A stretch of DNA of 64,000 nt from Marivirga harenae. GTDB taxonomy: Bacteria; Bacteroidota; Bacteroidia; Cytophagales; Cyclobacteriaceae. The notes under the pieces are model-generated. The model was not told the DNA's origin. It searched no databases and saw nothing but the letters and a program-made list of their open reading frames with translations. The position numbers and the translations under genes were made by a program. Location: the NCBI RefSeq assembly GCF_030534335.1, contig NZ_CP130565.1, positions 2,377,501 to 2,441,500 on the forward strand, read 5' to 3'. This document shows, one piece after another, positions 47,401 to 54,690 of the stretch. How positions within the stretch are numbered: the first letter of the stretch is position 1; each line of letters opens with the position of its first letter.

Positions 47401-47671
47401 AGGAGATAGGTTAGTTCCGATGAAGTTCTTTTCACCCAATAACGATGATATTGCGCAGTTTTGGGAAGTGGAAAACATTGAAAGTCTGACTCAGTGTGGA
47501 GTTGAAATTTATGATCAAAAGGGAAACAAAATTTTTGAAGCTAAACCTTACAACAATGACTGGGAGGGCACAGCTAATGGTAGCCCTGTCCCAGATGGGG
47601 TCTACTATTTTGTAATCAGGTGTGACGGAAGTGGAATAGCAAGATCAGGTAGTATTACATTACTGAGATAA
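44483..47671 (+). CDS. T9SS type B-sorted multidomain surface protein
   Basis: A 1062-aa protein: signal peptide; IPT/TIG domain (about 25-105); seven FG-GAP/VCBS repeats (about 130-480; DLDGDGKNDIVGAN, DLNGDGKPEVVFTE, DIDGDSKPDIVFSS); Ig-like domains; a PKD domain (about 770-830; VWDFGDGNVSNNQNPTHAY); further Ig-like units; and a type B sorting domain (about 975-1062; MKFFSPNNDDIAQFWEVENI, then PVPDGVYYFVI). Probably a surface adhesin delivered through the T9SS with the PorP/SprF protein at 43153. Confidence 0.94.
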   Translation: MMKFNPKYYLLLFFVIVANDVFGQSSFIESVDPKNGYAGQIVNITGVGLEDANRVFFGSVEGEIVSVSEQLIEAKVPSGATFDNVTVLNSTTRLYYSGEHFIQSYGGEQGLESTDFDPQIDIFAESGLYDVTISDLDGDGKNDIVGANSNSNFATVLRNLSTPSNISMVKTNLNIGTPGLNNTAGDLNGDGKPEVVFTEGNDGNRLLILVNFSTPGNFSFTLQTLTVAGASTKRVVIKDMDLDGKPDLVVSNQTGNKIFIVKNTSSGGNLSFDNNIIELTVGNAGSTAGLDVEDLNGDGKPEIISNQFLTDGGGFYVATNTSTPGNFNFESFVQFNTAGTFVNLKVGDVNQDNKPDIVATLFLSSSVAVFINQTNGTGNPPQFSSAQNLSSDLRPWGLDFGDMDGDGNMDIIVSTIGANKSVNVLNNAGSGGLNFPKVSVPVTFINRNIKVADIDGDSKPDIVFSSVDDESNNILASNISILRNNRCITPVITPEGPINSCQGNPVVLETQDIDGLTYEWRQDGSIVKSGTENFIELDDISESGSYTVSIISDGGSCNEMSDAIEVNILSSGSLASADISSNDPVCTGGTLTLNSTDVGATKYEWRGPQEFSATGISVNVDNFNVNKAGRYFLDVYAGSCVIETKSIVVDVISAPKFSIARTGAGTYCQGETVVLSISPFDNDFAYQWYEGANPVSGETSESFNPTSSGSYYVEITDQINTFCPKVYSDTLEVSFLEPPQVDFEFVSNVCLNVPVSFSDESIVADQSIAQYVWDFGDGNVSNNQNPTHAYNEAGTFEVSLEVSYDGFTSCSSQFSQQITVNAALNAVINTSATSICEGDEAVLSVDGNFQSYQWDTGATTPTISVNAGGTYSVNVTDQNGCEGSANISIGTFAIPDVELFASATSVGTGETVSISASGLSDYEWFADSVSLNITDDEIEYTPEVSTLIRVEGFDENGCFGSAEILITVDETDVGDRLVPMKFFSPNNDDIAQFWEVENIESLTQCGVEIYDQKGNKIFEAKPYNNDWEGTANGSPVPDGVYYFVIRCDGSGIARSGSITLLR

Positions 47672-47685
47672 TAAAAGACATCTTG

Positions 47686-48207
47686 CTATTCTTCAGCTAA
47701 AACTTTTGCTTTTTCCTTTTCAAATTCTTTTTGAGTGATCACTCCATCTTCAAGTAACTTCTTAAGTTGAATAAGCTTCTCATATTTTTCCATATTGCTT
47801 TCTGTAATCGAGCGGGTATTATTGAATTCTAACGGAATGAGCTGAAAATTATAGTAATTGTCATACTGGGTAACGGCTCCGCTTGCAATATCAATTCCCC
47901 AAAAAAGTGGATTAAAGAAATTAATTATGGAAACGGTATTGAATCTAGCGTCCAATTCATATCCAAACTTTTTGTATCCGTCTAGCTCAAATTGTATTTC
48001 CTTTCCACCATAAAGCAAGGCATCTAATTCTCGATCAACTTTCACTTTAGCAGGAGTTACTCCTAAATTTTGCCCGTCAATTACAATTTTTGCTCCTTGC
48101 GGATTCGAATCAATAGATACTTTTTGCTTTGTACCTGTGAAAATGGTTGCGCAACTTGAGCAGGCAATCAAAGCAACAAAAAGCGAAATAGCGTACATTT
48201 TTCTCAT
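47686..48207 (-). CDS. PEGA/SHOCT domain lipoprotein
   Basis: A 173-aa protein with a lipoprotein-type signal (CSSCATIF) and a short PEGA beta domain (about 28-70: VSIDSNPQGAKIVIDGQNLG). The C-terminal helical motif YEKLIQLKKLLEDGVITQKE (about 142-170) is a SHOCT oligomerisation motif. This combination is common in small Bacteroidota membrane-linked proteins of unknown role. Confidence 0.82.
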   Translation of the reverse strand: MRKMYAISLFVALIACSSCATIFTGTKQKVSIDSNPQGAKIVIDGQNLGVTPAKVKVDRELDALLYGGKEIQFELDGYKKFGYELDARFNTVSIINFFNPLFWGIDIASGAVTQYDNYYNFQLIPLEFNNTRSITESNMEKYEKLIQLKKLLEDGVITQKEFEKEKAKVLAEE

Positions 48208-48325
48208 GGTTTGTAATTTAAGAGGTGTCTAAATAGTTTATTTCTAAATGAGCAAATTTTATGCCTTTCAGCTTGAGTTGAGAATTTTATAATGATATTA
48301 ACAGATGTAGAGGATGGCCTTCTCG

Positions 48326-48820
48326 CTAATTTTCTCCGTAAAGCAAATGCTCGAGTTGAGTATTGTAATCATATTGCAAGTCTTCCTCCATTTTAGAAAT
48401 CGTTTTTCTAATAGAAAGGACCAATCTTTCGTACAGATTATGTAAAACCGTATTTTCCTTAATGGAAGGAGATAGAGTCAGCAACTTTTGGCAAAAGTAC
48501 ATAAGTAATTCAACTTCAGTAGTTTTCTTTTTGGAGTAACGTATGTATTTCCTGGTGATCCTAAGCACTTTTCTTACTGTTTTCTTCATCCAGTAATAAT
48601 TTTGGTTATTGATTTCAGAGAATTGTAGGTCGATTTCAGTTTTTACCGATTGGATATAGCCTTCTTCATCAGAAGCTTCAAAGAGGAGATAGGTGAGGAG
48701 TTCTTTATTCTCCTTTTTAAATCGGGATAAGCTTAAGCATAAAGATTGCAGGTCTTCTTCTGATTTGTGTTGTAATTCCTTTTTGATTTCTGATAATGTA
48801 GCTGCTTTCATTTTACTCAT
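48326..48820 (-). CDS. Unknown helical soluble protein
   Basis: A 164-aa protein not recognised. It is almost wholly alpha-helical and strongly charged, with helices such as KKELQHKSEEDLQSLCLSLS and MKKTVRKVLRITRKYIRYSK and no signal peptide or membrane segment. Possibly a HEAT-like or scaffold fold. It stands alone between the PEGA lipoprotein and the divergent lipoprotein gene at 48968. The start could be the second methionine (MKAATL). Confidence 0.55.
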   Translation of the reverse strand: MSKMKAATLSEIKKELQHKSEEDLQSLCLSLSRFKKENKELLTYLLFEASDEEGYIQSVKTEIDLQFSEINNQNYYWMKKTVRKVLRITRKYIRYSKKKTTEVELLMYFCQKLLTLSPSIKENTVLHNLYERLVLSIRKTISKMEEDLQYDYNTQLEHLLYGEN

Positions 48821-48967
48821 GATTTATAACGGCAAGCAACAAAATCATTAGCGGATTAAAATGCTACTATTAAAGAGGATTTATTTTTAAGAGTTTTCTA
48901 ATTCTACGCTCGCTTTGCTCTGGTCATTAATTGATATTCTCTTCTATAATTATTACCTTAATAGAAT

Positions 48968-49666
48968 ATGAAGAGTCTTTTTGTTTTATTGGGACTATTT
49001 TTTCTTTTTCAGTCATGCATCGAGGATGAAGATTATTTTGTAGCAAATGGTAGAGTTGAAAGGATCATTAATAGAGATGGAGTGGCTGGTCAAACTGTTA
49101 AATTACAAGTATTGCAATACTACGAATCAGGACTCCTAGGCGGTAAAAGAGAAATTGATCACATAGATGTAACTACCGATGCCAATGGTAATTTTAGCGC
49201 TTTGATGAAAGACGCTTCTAATATCTCCATCTTTGCCCCTACCAAGCAAACAGATACTTCAAGCGGTTATGATGGCGTGTTTGAAGCATATGATAGTGTT
49301 ATTATAAAAATAAATAGATTCGTAAAATTGGAAGTTTCTGTTAAAAATACTTCTCCCTTTGATTCTAATGATTATTTGCATATCTCGTTATTCTCTAATA
49401 CAAGCCAAAATTTCATGACTGAAGTTGAAAATTTCGGAGTAAATAACATTCATCATCCAGCCGATGGAAGTGGTCTTGTAGCCTGGGATGAAACGTCATG
49501 GGTAGGGAAAAATGTAAATTCGGTTGTATCTTATAATGTCCCTGAAAATTCTACGGAAGTTACAATAGTATGGACAAAACGAAAAAATGGAGTAGAAACA
49601 TCTGGTGTCAGCGAAAATATTTCTCTGCAGTCTAATCAAGTTAATTCCTTCACATTTGAATATTAG
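48968..49666 (+). CDS. Surface-type lipoprotein of unknown function
   Basis: A 232-aa lipoprotein: signal ending LFQSC, followed directly by IEDEDYF. Acidic residues just after the cysteine match the Bacteroidota lipoprotein export signal for surface exposure. The rest is a beta-sandwich-like domain beginning with a carboxypeptidase-regulatory-like strand pattern (VERIINRDGVAGQTVKLQVL). No family can be named. Confidence 0.7.
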   Translation: MKSLFVLLGLFFLFQSCIEDEDYFVANGRVERIINRDGVAGQTVKLQVLQYYESGLLGGKREIDHIDVTTDANGNFSALMKDASNISIFAPTKQTDTSSGYDGVFEAYDSVIIKINRFVKLEVSVKNTSPFDSNDYLHISLFSNTSQNFMTEVENFGVNNIHHPADGSGLVAWDETSWVGKNVNSVVSYNVPENSTEVTIVWTKRKNGVETSGVSENISLQSNQVNSFTFEY

Positions 49667-49784
49667 AAAGCTGAAAAGCTGCGAAAAGCTCAATTACTGA
49701 TCTTAAGGTGAAGTTGAAAGAGAGCAAATACACAGCTAAATTCTCTGAGTATTAGACGAAAGCAACATGCTTTTAAAACAAAAA

Positions 49785-49810
49785 AAGCTTCAGTAGAGAT
49801 ACTGAAGCTT
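49785..49810 (-). terminator. Rho-independent terminator, minus strand
   Basis: Perfect 10-bp stem AAGCTTCAGT/ACTGAAGCTT with a 6-nt loop. On the minus strand it is followed by seven T residues. No coding gene ends just before it in that direction; the tRNA-like 3' end at 49811-49830 does, which is what one expects behind a tRNA. Confidence 0.65.
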
Positions 49811-49830
49811 AATTTTGTGGGCCCACCTGG
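49811..49830 (-). other. tRNA 3'-end-like fragment/palindrome (possible attachment site)
   Basis: The minus strand reads TCCAGGTGGGCCCACA, which fits the 3' half of a T stem (CCAGG) joined to an acceptor strand (TGGGCCC) as in tRNA-Ile-type genes, and is followed by a terminator. No other tRNA part is present upstream. It includes the palindrome GTGGGCCCAC (49817-49826). Such orphan 3' ends are typical att scars of elements integrated at tRNAs. Rests on resemblance alone. Confidence 0.38.
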
Positions 49831-50063
49831 ACCACACTAAAACCTTATTTAAAACTGATAATCAGTTGCTTATGATTTGAATGGTTTAAAAGGGCACGAA
49901 TAGGGTACTAAAAATTTAATCGTTTTTGTTGCCAAATATCGGCTCTGTTTGAAGCTAAAACTGTCAAAGAACGTTTCTTTGTTATACTAAATATACGCAA
50001 AAAAGGGCAAATTTTATGAATAAAAGGCGGGAAAATTTCTGGATTAGAACCTAAAAATTTGGC
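49831..50063. other. Gene-free flank of the 50-52 kb cassette
   Basis: No supported gene. The stretch contains GGGCACGAATAGGGTACTAA, a shape that could be a recombinase arm site, but no integrase follows. Confidence 0.25.
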
Positions 50064-50261
50064 TTAATCTGTAAGGTATTCCTGGACTGTTTCAGCATCT
50101 ATTCCAGTGTAATCTGCGAACTCGGAAACGGTTATGAGCTGGTGCTTTTCTTTTCCTCTTCTTTCCCGAATCTTCTCTAGTAGCCTTCTTCCGGTGCGTT
50201 CACTCTTACCTGTTATGCGCTGAATGTCCTTTGGGTATATGACGGTTCTTTTTAAGATCAT
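50064..50261 (-). CDS. 65-aa putative HTH protein of the 50-52 kb cassette
   Basis: A 65-aa protein with two helix-turn-helix-like halves: VIYPKDIQRITGKSERTGRR looks like a recognition helix pair, and VSEFADYTGIDAETVQEYL a second helical unit. It has no membrane segment. It is divergent from the 256-aa gene at 50443, with a 180-bp gap holding an AACGG/CCGTT hairpin, so it may regulate that cassette. The gene is short, but the residue pattern is protein-like and the ATG is good. Confidence 0.6.
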   Translation of the reverse strand: MILKRTVIYPKDIQRITGKSERTGRRLLEKIRERRGKEKHQLITVSEFADYTGIDAETVQEYLTD

Positions 50262-50442
50262 TACTTCATACTTTATCTATACTTTATCCATAAGGATGCT
50301 ATACACTAATATAGCCAATTTCTTGAAAGCTTTAACGACAATAATTGCCAATTAAGACAACACGACCTTTAACGGAAGTCCGTTTTTGACAAACGCTATT
50401 TGAGAGAATACTTTGGTGGCTCATCAAATATTTTTTTCAATT

Positions 50443-51213
50443 ATGGCAAGACAAAAAGGAATTATCAAACTTAAAGGAAAGATCGGAGATTTGTCTTTCT
50501 ACAAAACGAAAGATGGCTACTTGGCTAGAGAAAAAGGGGGCATTGACAAGGAGCGTATGAAGAACGATCCAGCTTTCCAACGGACTCGAGAAAATGGCGC
50601 TGAATTTGGAAGAGCTGGAAAAGCTGGCAGGCTTTTGAGAACTTCTGTTCGTCCTTTGCTTTTGAAGGCGGCTGATGGTCGAGTGGCCAGCCGAATGACT
50701 CGAGAAATGGTGAAGGTCGTGAAAAGCGATACATCCAACGATAGAGGCGAAAGAACGGCTACTGACGGTGATATTGAATTGCTGAAGGGCTTTGAGTTCA
50801 ATCAAAGTGGAAAGCTGAATGCCACCATATATGCGCCTTTTACGGCTGCTATTGATCGAGCAACTGGGGAAGCAACGATAAACATTCCGGCTTTTATTCC
50901 GCAGAATACTTTTGCTGCTCCTGGAGGGGCAAGTCATATGCGTTTGGTGTCAGCTGCAAGTAAAGTAGATTTCGCAGAGGAAACATTCAGTCTGGGTACT
51001 GATGAAAGCAGTGAGCTAGCCATTGGACCACAAACTGAAGCGGCTATCACTTTAACCGCCACAGTTCCTTCTGGTGGAAAAGAACCGATCTTTTTGCTCT
51101 TTGGTGTAGAATTCCTTCAGGAGGTGAATGGGACAATGTACCCGCTTAAAAATGGTGCATACAATGCCCTTGCATTGGTGGAGATTGACAATACTATTCC
51201 TGGACCTTTATAG
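50443..51213 (+). CDS. 256-aa unknown protein, first gene of the cassette
   Basis: I start at the ATG at 50443 (MARQKGIIKLKGKIGDLSFY); the frame above it opens with TTG only. The 256-aa protein has no signal peptide. Its first 90 residues are basic (KDGYLAREKGGIDKERMKND, FGRAGKAGRLLRTSVRPLLL) and the remainder a beta-rich domain (FTAAIDRATGEATINIPAF, PIFLLFGVEFLQEVNGTMYP). No enzyme motif is visible. The architecture would suit a structural or nucleic-acid-associated protein. Co-directional with the DUF5675-like gene 9 bp downstream. Function unknown. Confidence 0.8.
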   Translation: MARQKGIIKLKGKIGDLSFYKTKDGYLAREKGGIDKERMKNDPAFQRTRENGAEFGRAGKAGRLLRTSVRPLLLKAADGRVASRMTREMVKVVKSDTSNDRGERTATDGDIELLKGFEFNQSGKLNATIYAPFTAAIDRATGEATINIPAFIPQNTFAAPGGASHMRLVSAASKVDFAEETFSLGTDESSELAIGPQTEAAITLTATVPSGGKEPIFLLFGVEFLQEVNGTMYPLKNGAYNALALVEIDNTIPGPL

Positions 51214-51222
51214 AATTAGGAA

Positions 51223-51885
51223 ATGAGTTTTGAACTTATTCGAAATTATAGGTCAAGCGGAACCAATGGAACTTTAAGGTATGGCAGTGAAAAAATCTGC
51301 CATACCATTGAACTTCCTTGGAAGGACAATGAAGTAAATGTCAGTTGCATTCCTGAAGGTAGATACCTTTTGGAGAAAAGGATTACGCATGAAAGGGGAT
51401 TTCATCTGATATTGAAAAGTGTTCCAGGAAGGAGTTGGATTTTAATCCATCCTGCTAATGATGCCCGAACAGAACTGGAAGGCTGCATTGCACCAGTCTC
51501 GGAGCTAACAGGAATAGGAAAAGGAAGTCGATCGGGTGAAGCCACGGACAGGCTTTTGGAAATCTTTGAAGAGGCTCAAGAGAAGCAGAATCATATTTAC
51601 ATCACGATTAAAGAGAAATCAGCTATGAATATTTTAGAAAGGGTAAAAAAGCCCACTCCAAATTTATTTAGAAAATTGCGGACTGTCGGTTTGGTATTGG
51701 CAGCTGCAGGCGGTGCCATTCTAGGTGCTCCAATCACTTTGCCAGCTGGATTGATTACAGTTGCAGGATATCTGACTGTTGGCGCTAGTGTTCTGACTGC
51801 GGTCAGTCAGGTGACGGTGGATGATGAGGTCAAAATACCTCCACTGCCTGAGGTAAAAAACAAAGGAGATGCAAGTCCACGGTAA
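51223..51885 (+). CDS. DUF5675-like protein fused to a membrane hairpin
   Basis: A 220-aa protein. Residues 1-135 fit DUF5675 (CIPEGRYLLEKRITHERGFH, then H76 in WILIHPANDAR and C88 in ELEGCIAPV). The spaced histidine and GC pair recalls the HxG/GC active site of L,D-transpeptidases, suggesting peptidoglycan-related chemistry, but this is inference. Residues 145-200 add two hydrophobic segments (TVGLVLAAAGGAILGAPITL, VAGYLTVGASVLTAVSQVTV). Its 3' end overlaps the 60-aa holin-like gene by 17 bp. The fusion of an enzyme-like domain with a holin-like tail is unusual. Confidence 0.75.
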   Translation: MSFELIRNYRSSGTNGTLRYGSEKICHTIELPWKDNEVNVSCIPEGRYLLEKRITHERGFHLILKSVPGRSWILIHPANDARTELEGCIAPVSELTGIGKGSRSGEATDRLLEIFEEAQEKQNHIYITIKEKSAMNILERVKKPTPNLFRKLRTVGLVLAAAGGAILGAPITLPAGLITVAGYLTVGASVLTAVSQVTVDDEVKIPPLPEVKNKGDASPR

Positions 51886-52051
51886 GGCTGGCACAGCTGG
51901 TGGAACAATCCTTACGGTGCTGGTCAATTTGCAAAGTGCTGATATTATCAAGACTTGCATTTTGGCAGCTGTCGGAGCATTAGTTAGTTTTTGTATGTCC
52001 TTGGCCATGAAATGGGTGGTCAAGAAAATCAAGAAGAAAGGCCGTAGGTGA
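51869..52051 (+). CDS. 60-aa holin-like membrane protein
   Basis: A 60-aa protein with two hydrophobic segments (about 13-24 and 28-50, the second IIKTCILAAVGALVSFCMSL) and a highly basic C-terminus (KWVVKKIKKKGRR), a size and charge pattern typical of phage holins or small hole-forming proteins. It overlaps the DUF5675 gene in another frame, so translation is probably coupled. Its stop lies inside the terminator loop at 52048-52054. Confidence 0.65.
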   Translation: MQVHGKAGTAGGTILTVLVNLQSADIIKTCILAAVGALVSFCMSLAMKWVVKKIKKKGRR

Positions 52052-52070
52052 GCACTACGGCTTTTTTTTT
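52041..52070 (+). terminator. Rho-independent terminator ending the cassette
   Basis: The stem GCCGTAG/CTACGGC (7 bp, loop GTGAGCA) is followed by nine T residues. It closes the plus-strand transcript of 50443-52051; the holin-like stop codon is in its loop. Confidence 0.88.
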
Positions 52071-52221
52071 CAATTTAGCATTCCTATTGAATTACTATGG
52101 CGTTGATTGCATTTAATAATGTAATCAAGAATCAAAAAGGCTTAACGAATCTTTTCATTCTAAATCATTGAGTAATTTTTTTTACCCTGGGGAAATAGTA
52201 GTCTTAATTAATGAAATTGCT

Positions 52222-53811
52222 TTATAAGCTTACTTTTAAAAACCTGCAAAATCTATTGTTTTTATGACCGTATAAAATGAGCTGATTATTATCATTTAAA
52301 TAAGTTGCTTGTGGTCTTATTGTAACATCTGTTTGGTCGCTAGTCAATAAAATATCTCTAGACAATTCACCTGATTCATCAATTTTTACCAAAACAGCTT
52401 TTGTGTCAACCATTTTTCCCGTAAAATTTTTATTGCTTTTTCCTATATTGGTAAATAAGCAATAGATAGAGCCATTTAACTCTGTGATATAGTACGAATT
52501 TGATAAAGTTTCGAGCGCTGTTGTTTCCTGAGCTTTTTCAATTCTATAAATTGATTTTATTGTACCATCCTTTTGTATGTCAACTACAGCAATATCGTCA
52601 GTGTGATTTACGATTGAATAACTTGCATGACCTGGAACAGATTCTTTTTTCTGCTGATTTACGGTCCTCTCTCCGCTTAAGATATAACCCCCATCCTCTT
52701 TAACTATTAGGTCTTTTAATGTAAATCGGTAGGCATCATATTGATTATCATTGGACATTAAACCATTTGATTTATCCTCAATATTACTTGGTTTCTCAAA
52801 GCCATCAGTTAGGATTTTTTTATCTAGTTTTATGACATTACCTGAATCATTCAGCCTCATAACTGCAGCTCCTTCTGGTGTAGTGGTTACCTTTGGACCA
52901 TAAAAGCCCGCAACGATTAGTCCAGTTTGACCCGTGATGAAATCTGCACTAATGAAGAACTTACCAGGAACTGTCAGACTAATGTTGTCTGTTTTTCCGT
53001 TTTTGAATAGCACTAATCGAATTTCATAGTTAGCGGAATAAGATAAGCTCTTACTTGATGACAGCAAACCATTTCTCTTTAAGTCAGTACTGTTTTTAAG
53101 ATTCTGATTATCAGAAAAATAACGAGTTAGCAGATATACGTCCCCTGTGTTGCTCACTCTAAACTGATCAAGTTGATAAATGCCATCGGACATATCTAAA
53201 GTACCATTCCAAGTTCTAATTTCCATCATGTTTTCATCAAAAACAGAATATCCAAAACTCTGTATATAACCTTCTGAATCTACCAAAGTGTAATTGATGA
53301 GGATTTTTGATTGGTCTGGAGATACTTCAAATGTAAAATTTGCATCGTCATACTTTAAATCACGTGTATCAATTGACAGGACTTTTTCATTTTCTTTGAT
53401 TAACTCCTGTTTATCAGTATCCAATGAATAGGAGCCTAAGACAATTTCATCTTTATTCTGAAAAGAACTGAAAATCCATAAATTGTCATTAAAAGAAACT
53501 GCTTCCGAAAACACCCCTTCCTTTTTACCATTTCTAAATTCAAGAGGTATTAATTTTTCCATTTCAGAATTGTGATTGACAAATCCAATACTATGAAAGC
53601 TTGCTCCACCCATCATGGGAACTGAGAGGATACTTGAATATGGAATTAGTAAATAATAAGTACCTGCCTCGTTTGAAAAAACAGGTTTAGCATCAGCCCA
53701 TAAAGTTTGACTTTTTTGTTTGATCATTGGGCCTGCCGTAGCATCCTGAGAAAAAGCTGATTTGCTTCCAAGCAGGAAGATTACTGCCATTAAAATATAC
53801 TTCACTTTCAT
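52222..53811 (-). CDS. Secreted protein of unknown function
   Basis: I start at the ATG at 53811 (MKVKYILMAVIFLLGSKSAF), where a good signal peptide begins; the frame above it extends 24 codons without merit. The 529-aa product is beta-strand rich throughout (for example ETFSLGT-like spacing absent, but DQFRVSNTGDVYLLTRYFSD and GGYILSGERTVNQQKKESVP present), like a propeller of unmatched family. No catalytic motif is recognised. It is a single gene following the gap that contains the structured element. Confidence 0.65.
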   Translation of the reverse strand: MKVKYILMAVIFLLGSKSAFSQDATAGPMIKQKSQTLWADAKPVFSNEAGTYYLLIPYSSILSVPMMGGASFHSIGFVNHNSEMEKLIPLEFRNGKKEGVFSEAVSFNDNLWIFSSFQNKDEIVLGSYSLDTDKQELIKENEKVLSIDTRDLKYDDANFTFEVSPDQSKILINYTLVDSEGYIQSFGYSVFDENMMEIRTWNGTLDMSDGIYQLDQFRVSNTGDVYLLTRYFSDNQNLKNSTDLKRNGLLSSSKSLSYSANYEIRLVLFKNGKTDNISLTVPGKFFISADFITGQTGLIVAGFYGPKVTTTPEGAAVMRLNDSGNVIKLDKKILTDGFEKPSNIEDKSNGLMSNDNQYDAYRFTLKDLIVKEDGGYILSGERTVNQQKKESVPGHASYSIVNHTDDIAVVDIQKDGTIKSIYRIEKAQETTALETLSNSYYITELNGSIYCLFTNIGKSNKNFTGKMVDTKAVLVKIDESGELSRDILLTSDQTDVTIRPQATYLNDNNQLILYGHKNNRFCRFLKVSL

Positions 53812-53922
53812 ATTTTTTGATTTATATAAACAGTAAATAAAAGTAATTGATGGCAATAACCAAATAGAAATATATAATTTCATTTAAATGATTGGTTTAT
53901 GTTATGACTCCCTGATGCAAGC

Positions 53923-53958
53923 AAAAAAATAAAAACCTGGCAGGCAAAACCCACCAGG
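53923..53958 (-). terminator. Rho-independent terminator, minus strand
   Basis: On the minus strand CCTGG with inner GG, loop, CC with CCAGG (7 pairs) is followed by TTTTTATTTTTTT. It could end the structured RNA proposed at 53960-54260 or a long 3' tail of the TonB-receptor transcript. Confidence 0.55.
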
Positions 53959-53959
53959 C

Positions 53960-54260
53960 AATAAAACTAAAACGGCAATGGCGAGAAATTAATCTCAAAC
54001 CACAAAAACCGAAGGAAATAATAACCTTCAGACTGAACACGAAACCGCGTTAAACTAAACGCTGGACGAAGACGAACGTACGCCACCAACCACCGGCTGG
54101 CGATGCGCACTCTAAAAATTAATTTAAACATAGTGCGCATCCACACAGGACCGGTGAGATAGATGCAAGAGCAGCACATAAAAAATACTTCCGCCATCTG
54201 GCGGAGGAGATTTTTTTTGTAGCCGGCAAAGCGAACTCTTGCATCTTTCTCATCCGCATG
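53960..54260 (-). ncRNA. Candidate structured non-coding RNA
   Basis: No real gene fits this 300 bp. It holds GATGCGCACT at 54102-54111 with its exact complement at 54132-54141 (20-nt loop), a GAGATAGATGCAAGAG arm at 54156-54171 paired with 54236-54251 (15 of 16), extending to about 19 pairs outward to 54153/54254. Inside it is a CTTCCGCC/GGCGGAGG hairpin (54188-54207) beside a T8 run, and a GAAGG/CCTTC hairpin lies near 54011-54029. The DNA is GC-richer than its neighbours. A minus-strand terminator lies at 53923-53958. Class and strand are uncertain. Confidence 0.35.
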
Positions 54261-54690
54261 CCTGTAACTTTCACTATGTTTGGATTGATTTTTTCACTGT
54301 CCTGGCGCAGCGAAATTGGCTCGAAGCTTAATAGAAAAGCAAGCAATCTTGTAGGAAATCAGCTATGAAAATCTTCCGATTGACACCAACTTATCCTTTA
54401 AGCTTAGTACTAAGTTTTTCAGTCGAACTCAATATAAATCTCCTGTTTGACTAAAATATGGAAAGTTTTAGCGTGAAATCACAGGTGAGTACTTAACTCT
54501 AAGAAAAAGTTATTGTCAGATCAGAATCAATGTTAGATTTAAAAGTTCCTTTTTCTTTAATTAAAATACACATTAAGCAGGATTTGGGCCGTGCTTTGCC
54601 CACACTTAGACTTATATTAGTTTTGTCAGTTTTCAAAAAATCTTCTGACCAGAATTTTATTCAGAGATATTGTTAAAATATTCCTGCAAG
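54261..54690. other. Gene-free stretch
   Basis: Nothing identified apart from a small TGGGC/GCCCA hairpin near 54590. It separates the structured element from the TonB-receptor stop. Confidence 0.35.

Noticed and set aside
50064-52070. Prophage or tail-like particle
   Set aside because: Only the holin-like and DUF5675-like genes recall phage lysis; no capsid, portal, tail, terminase or integrase genes are nearby.
53967-54346. Two overlapping minus-strand open frames of 75-76 codons
   Set aside because: They lie over the palindromic, GC-rich element, have no signal or recognised motif, and their composition (R, F, W rich) follows from the hairpins. I call the region a structured element and not genes.
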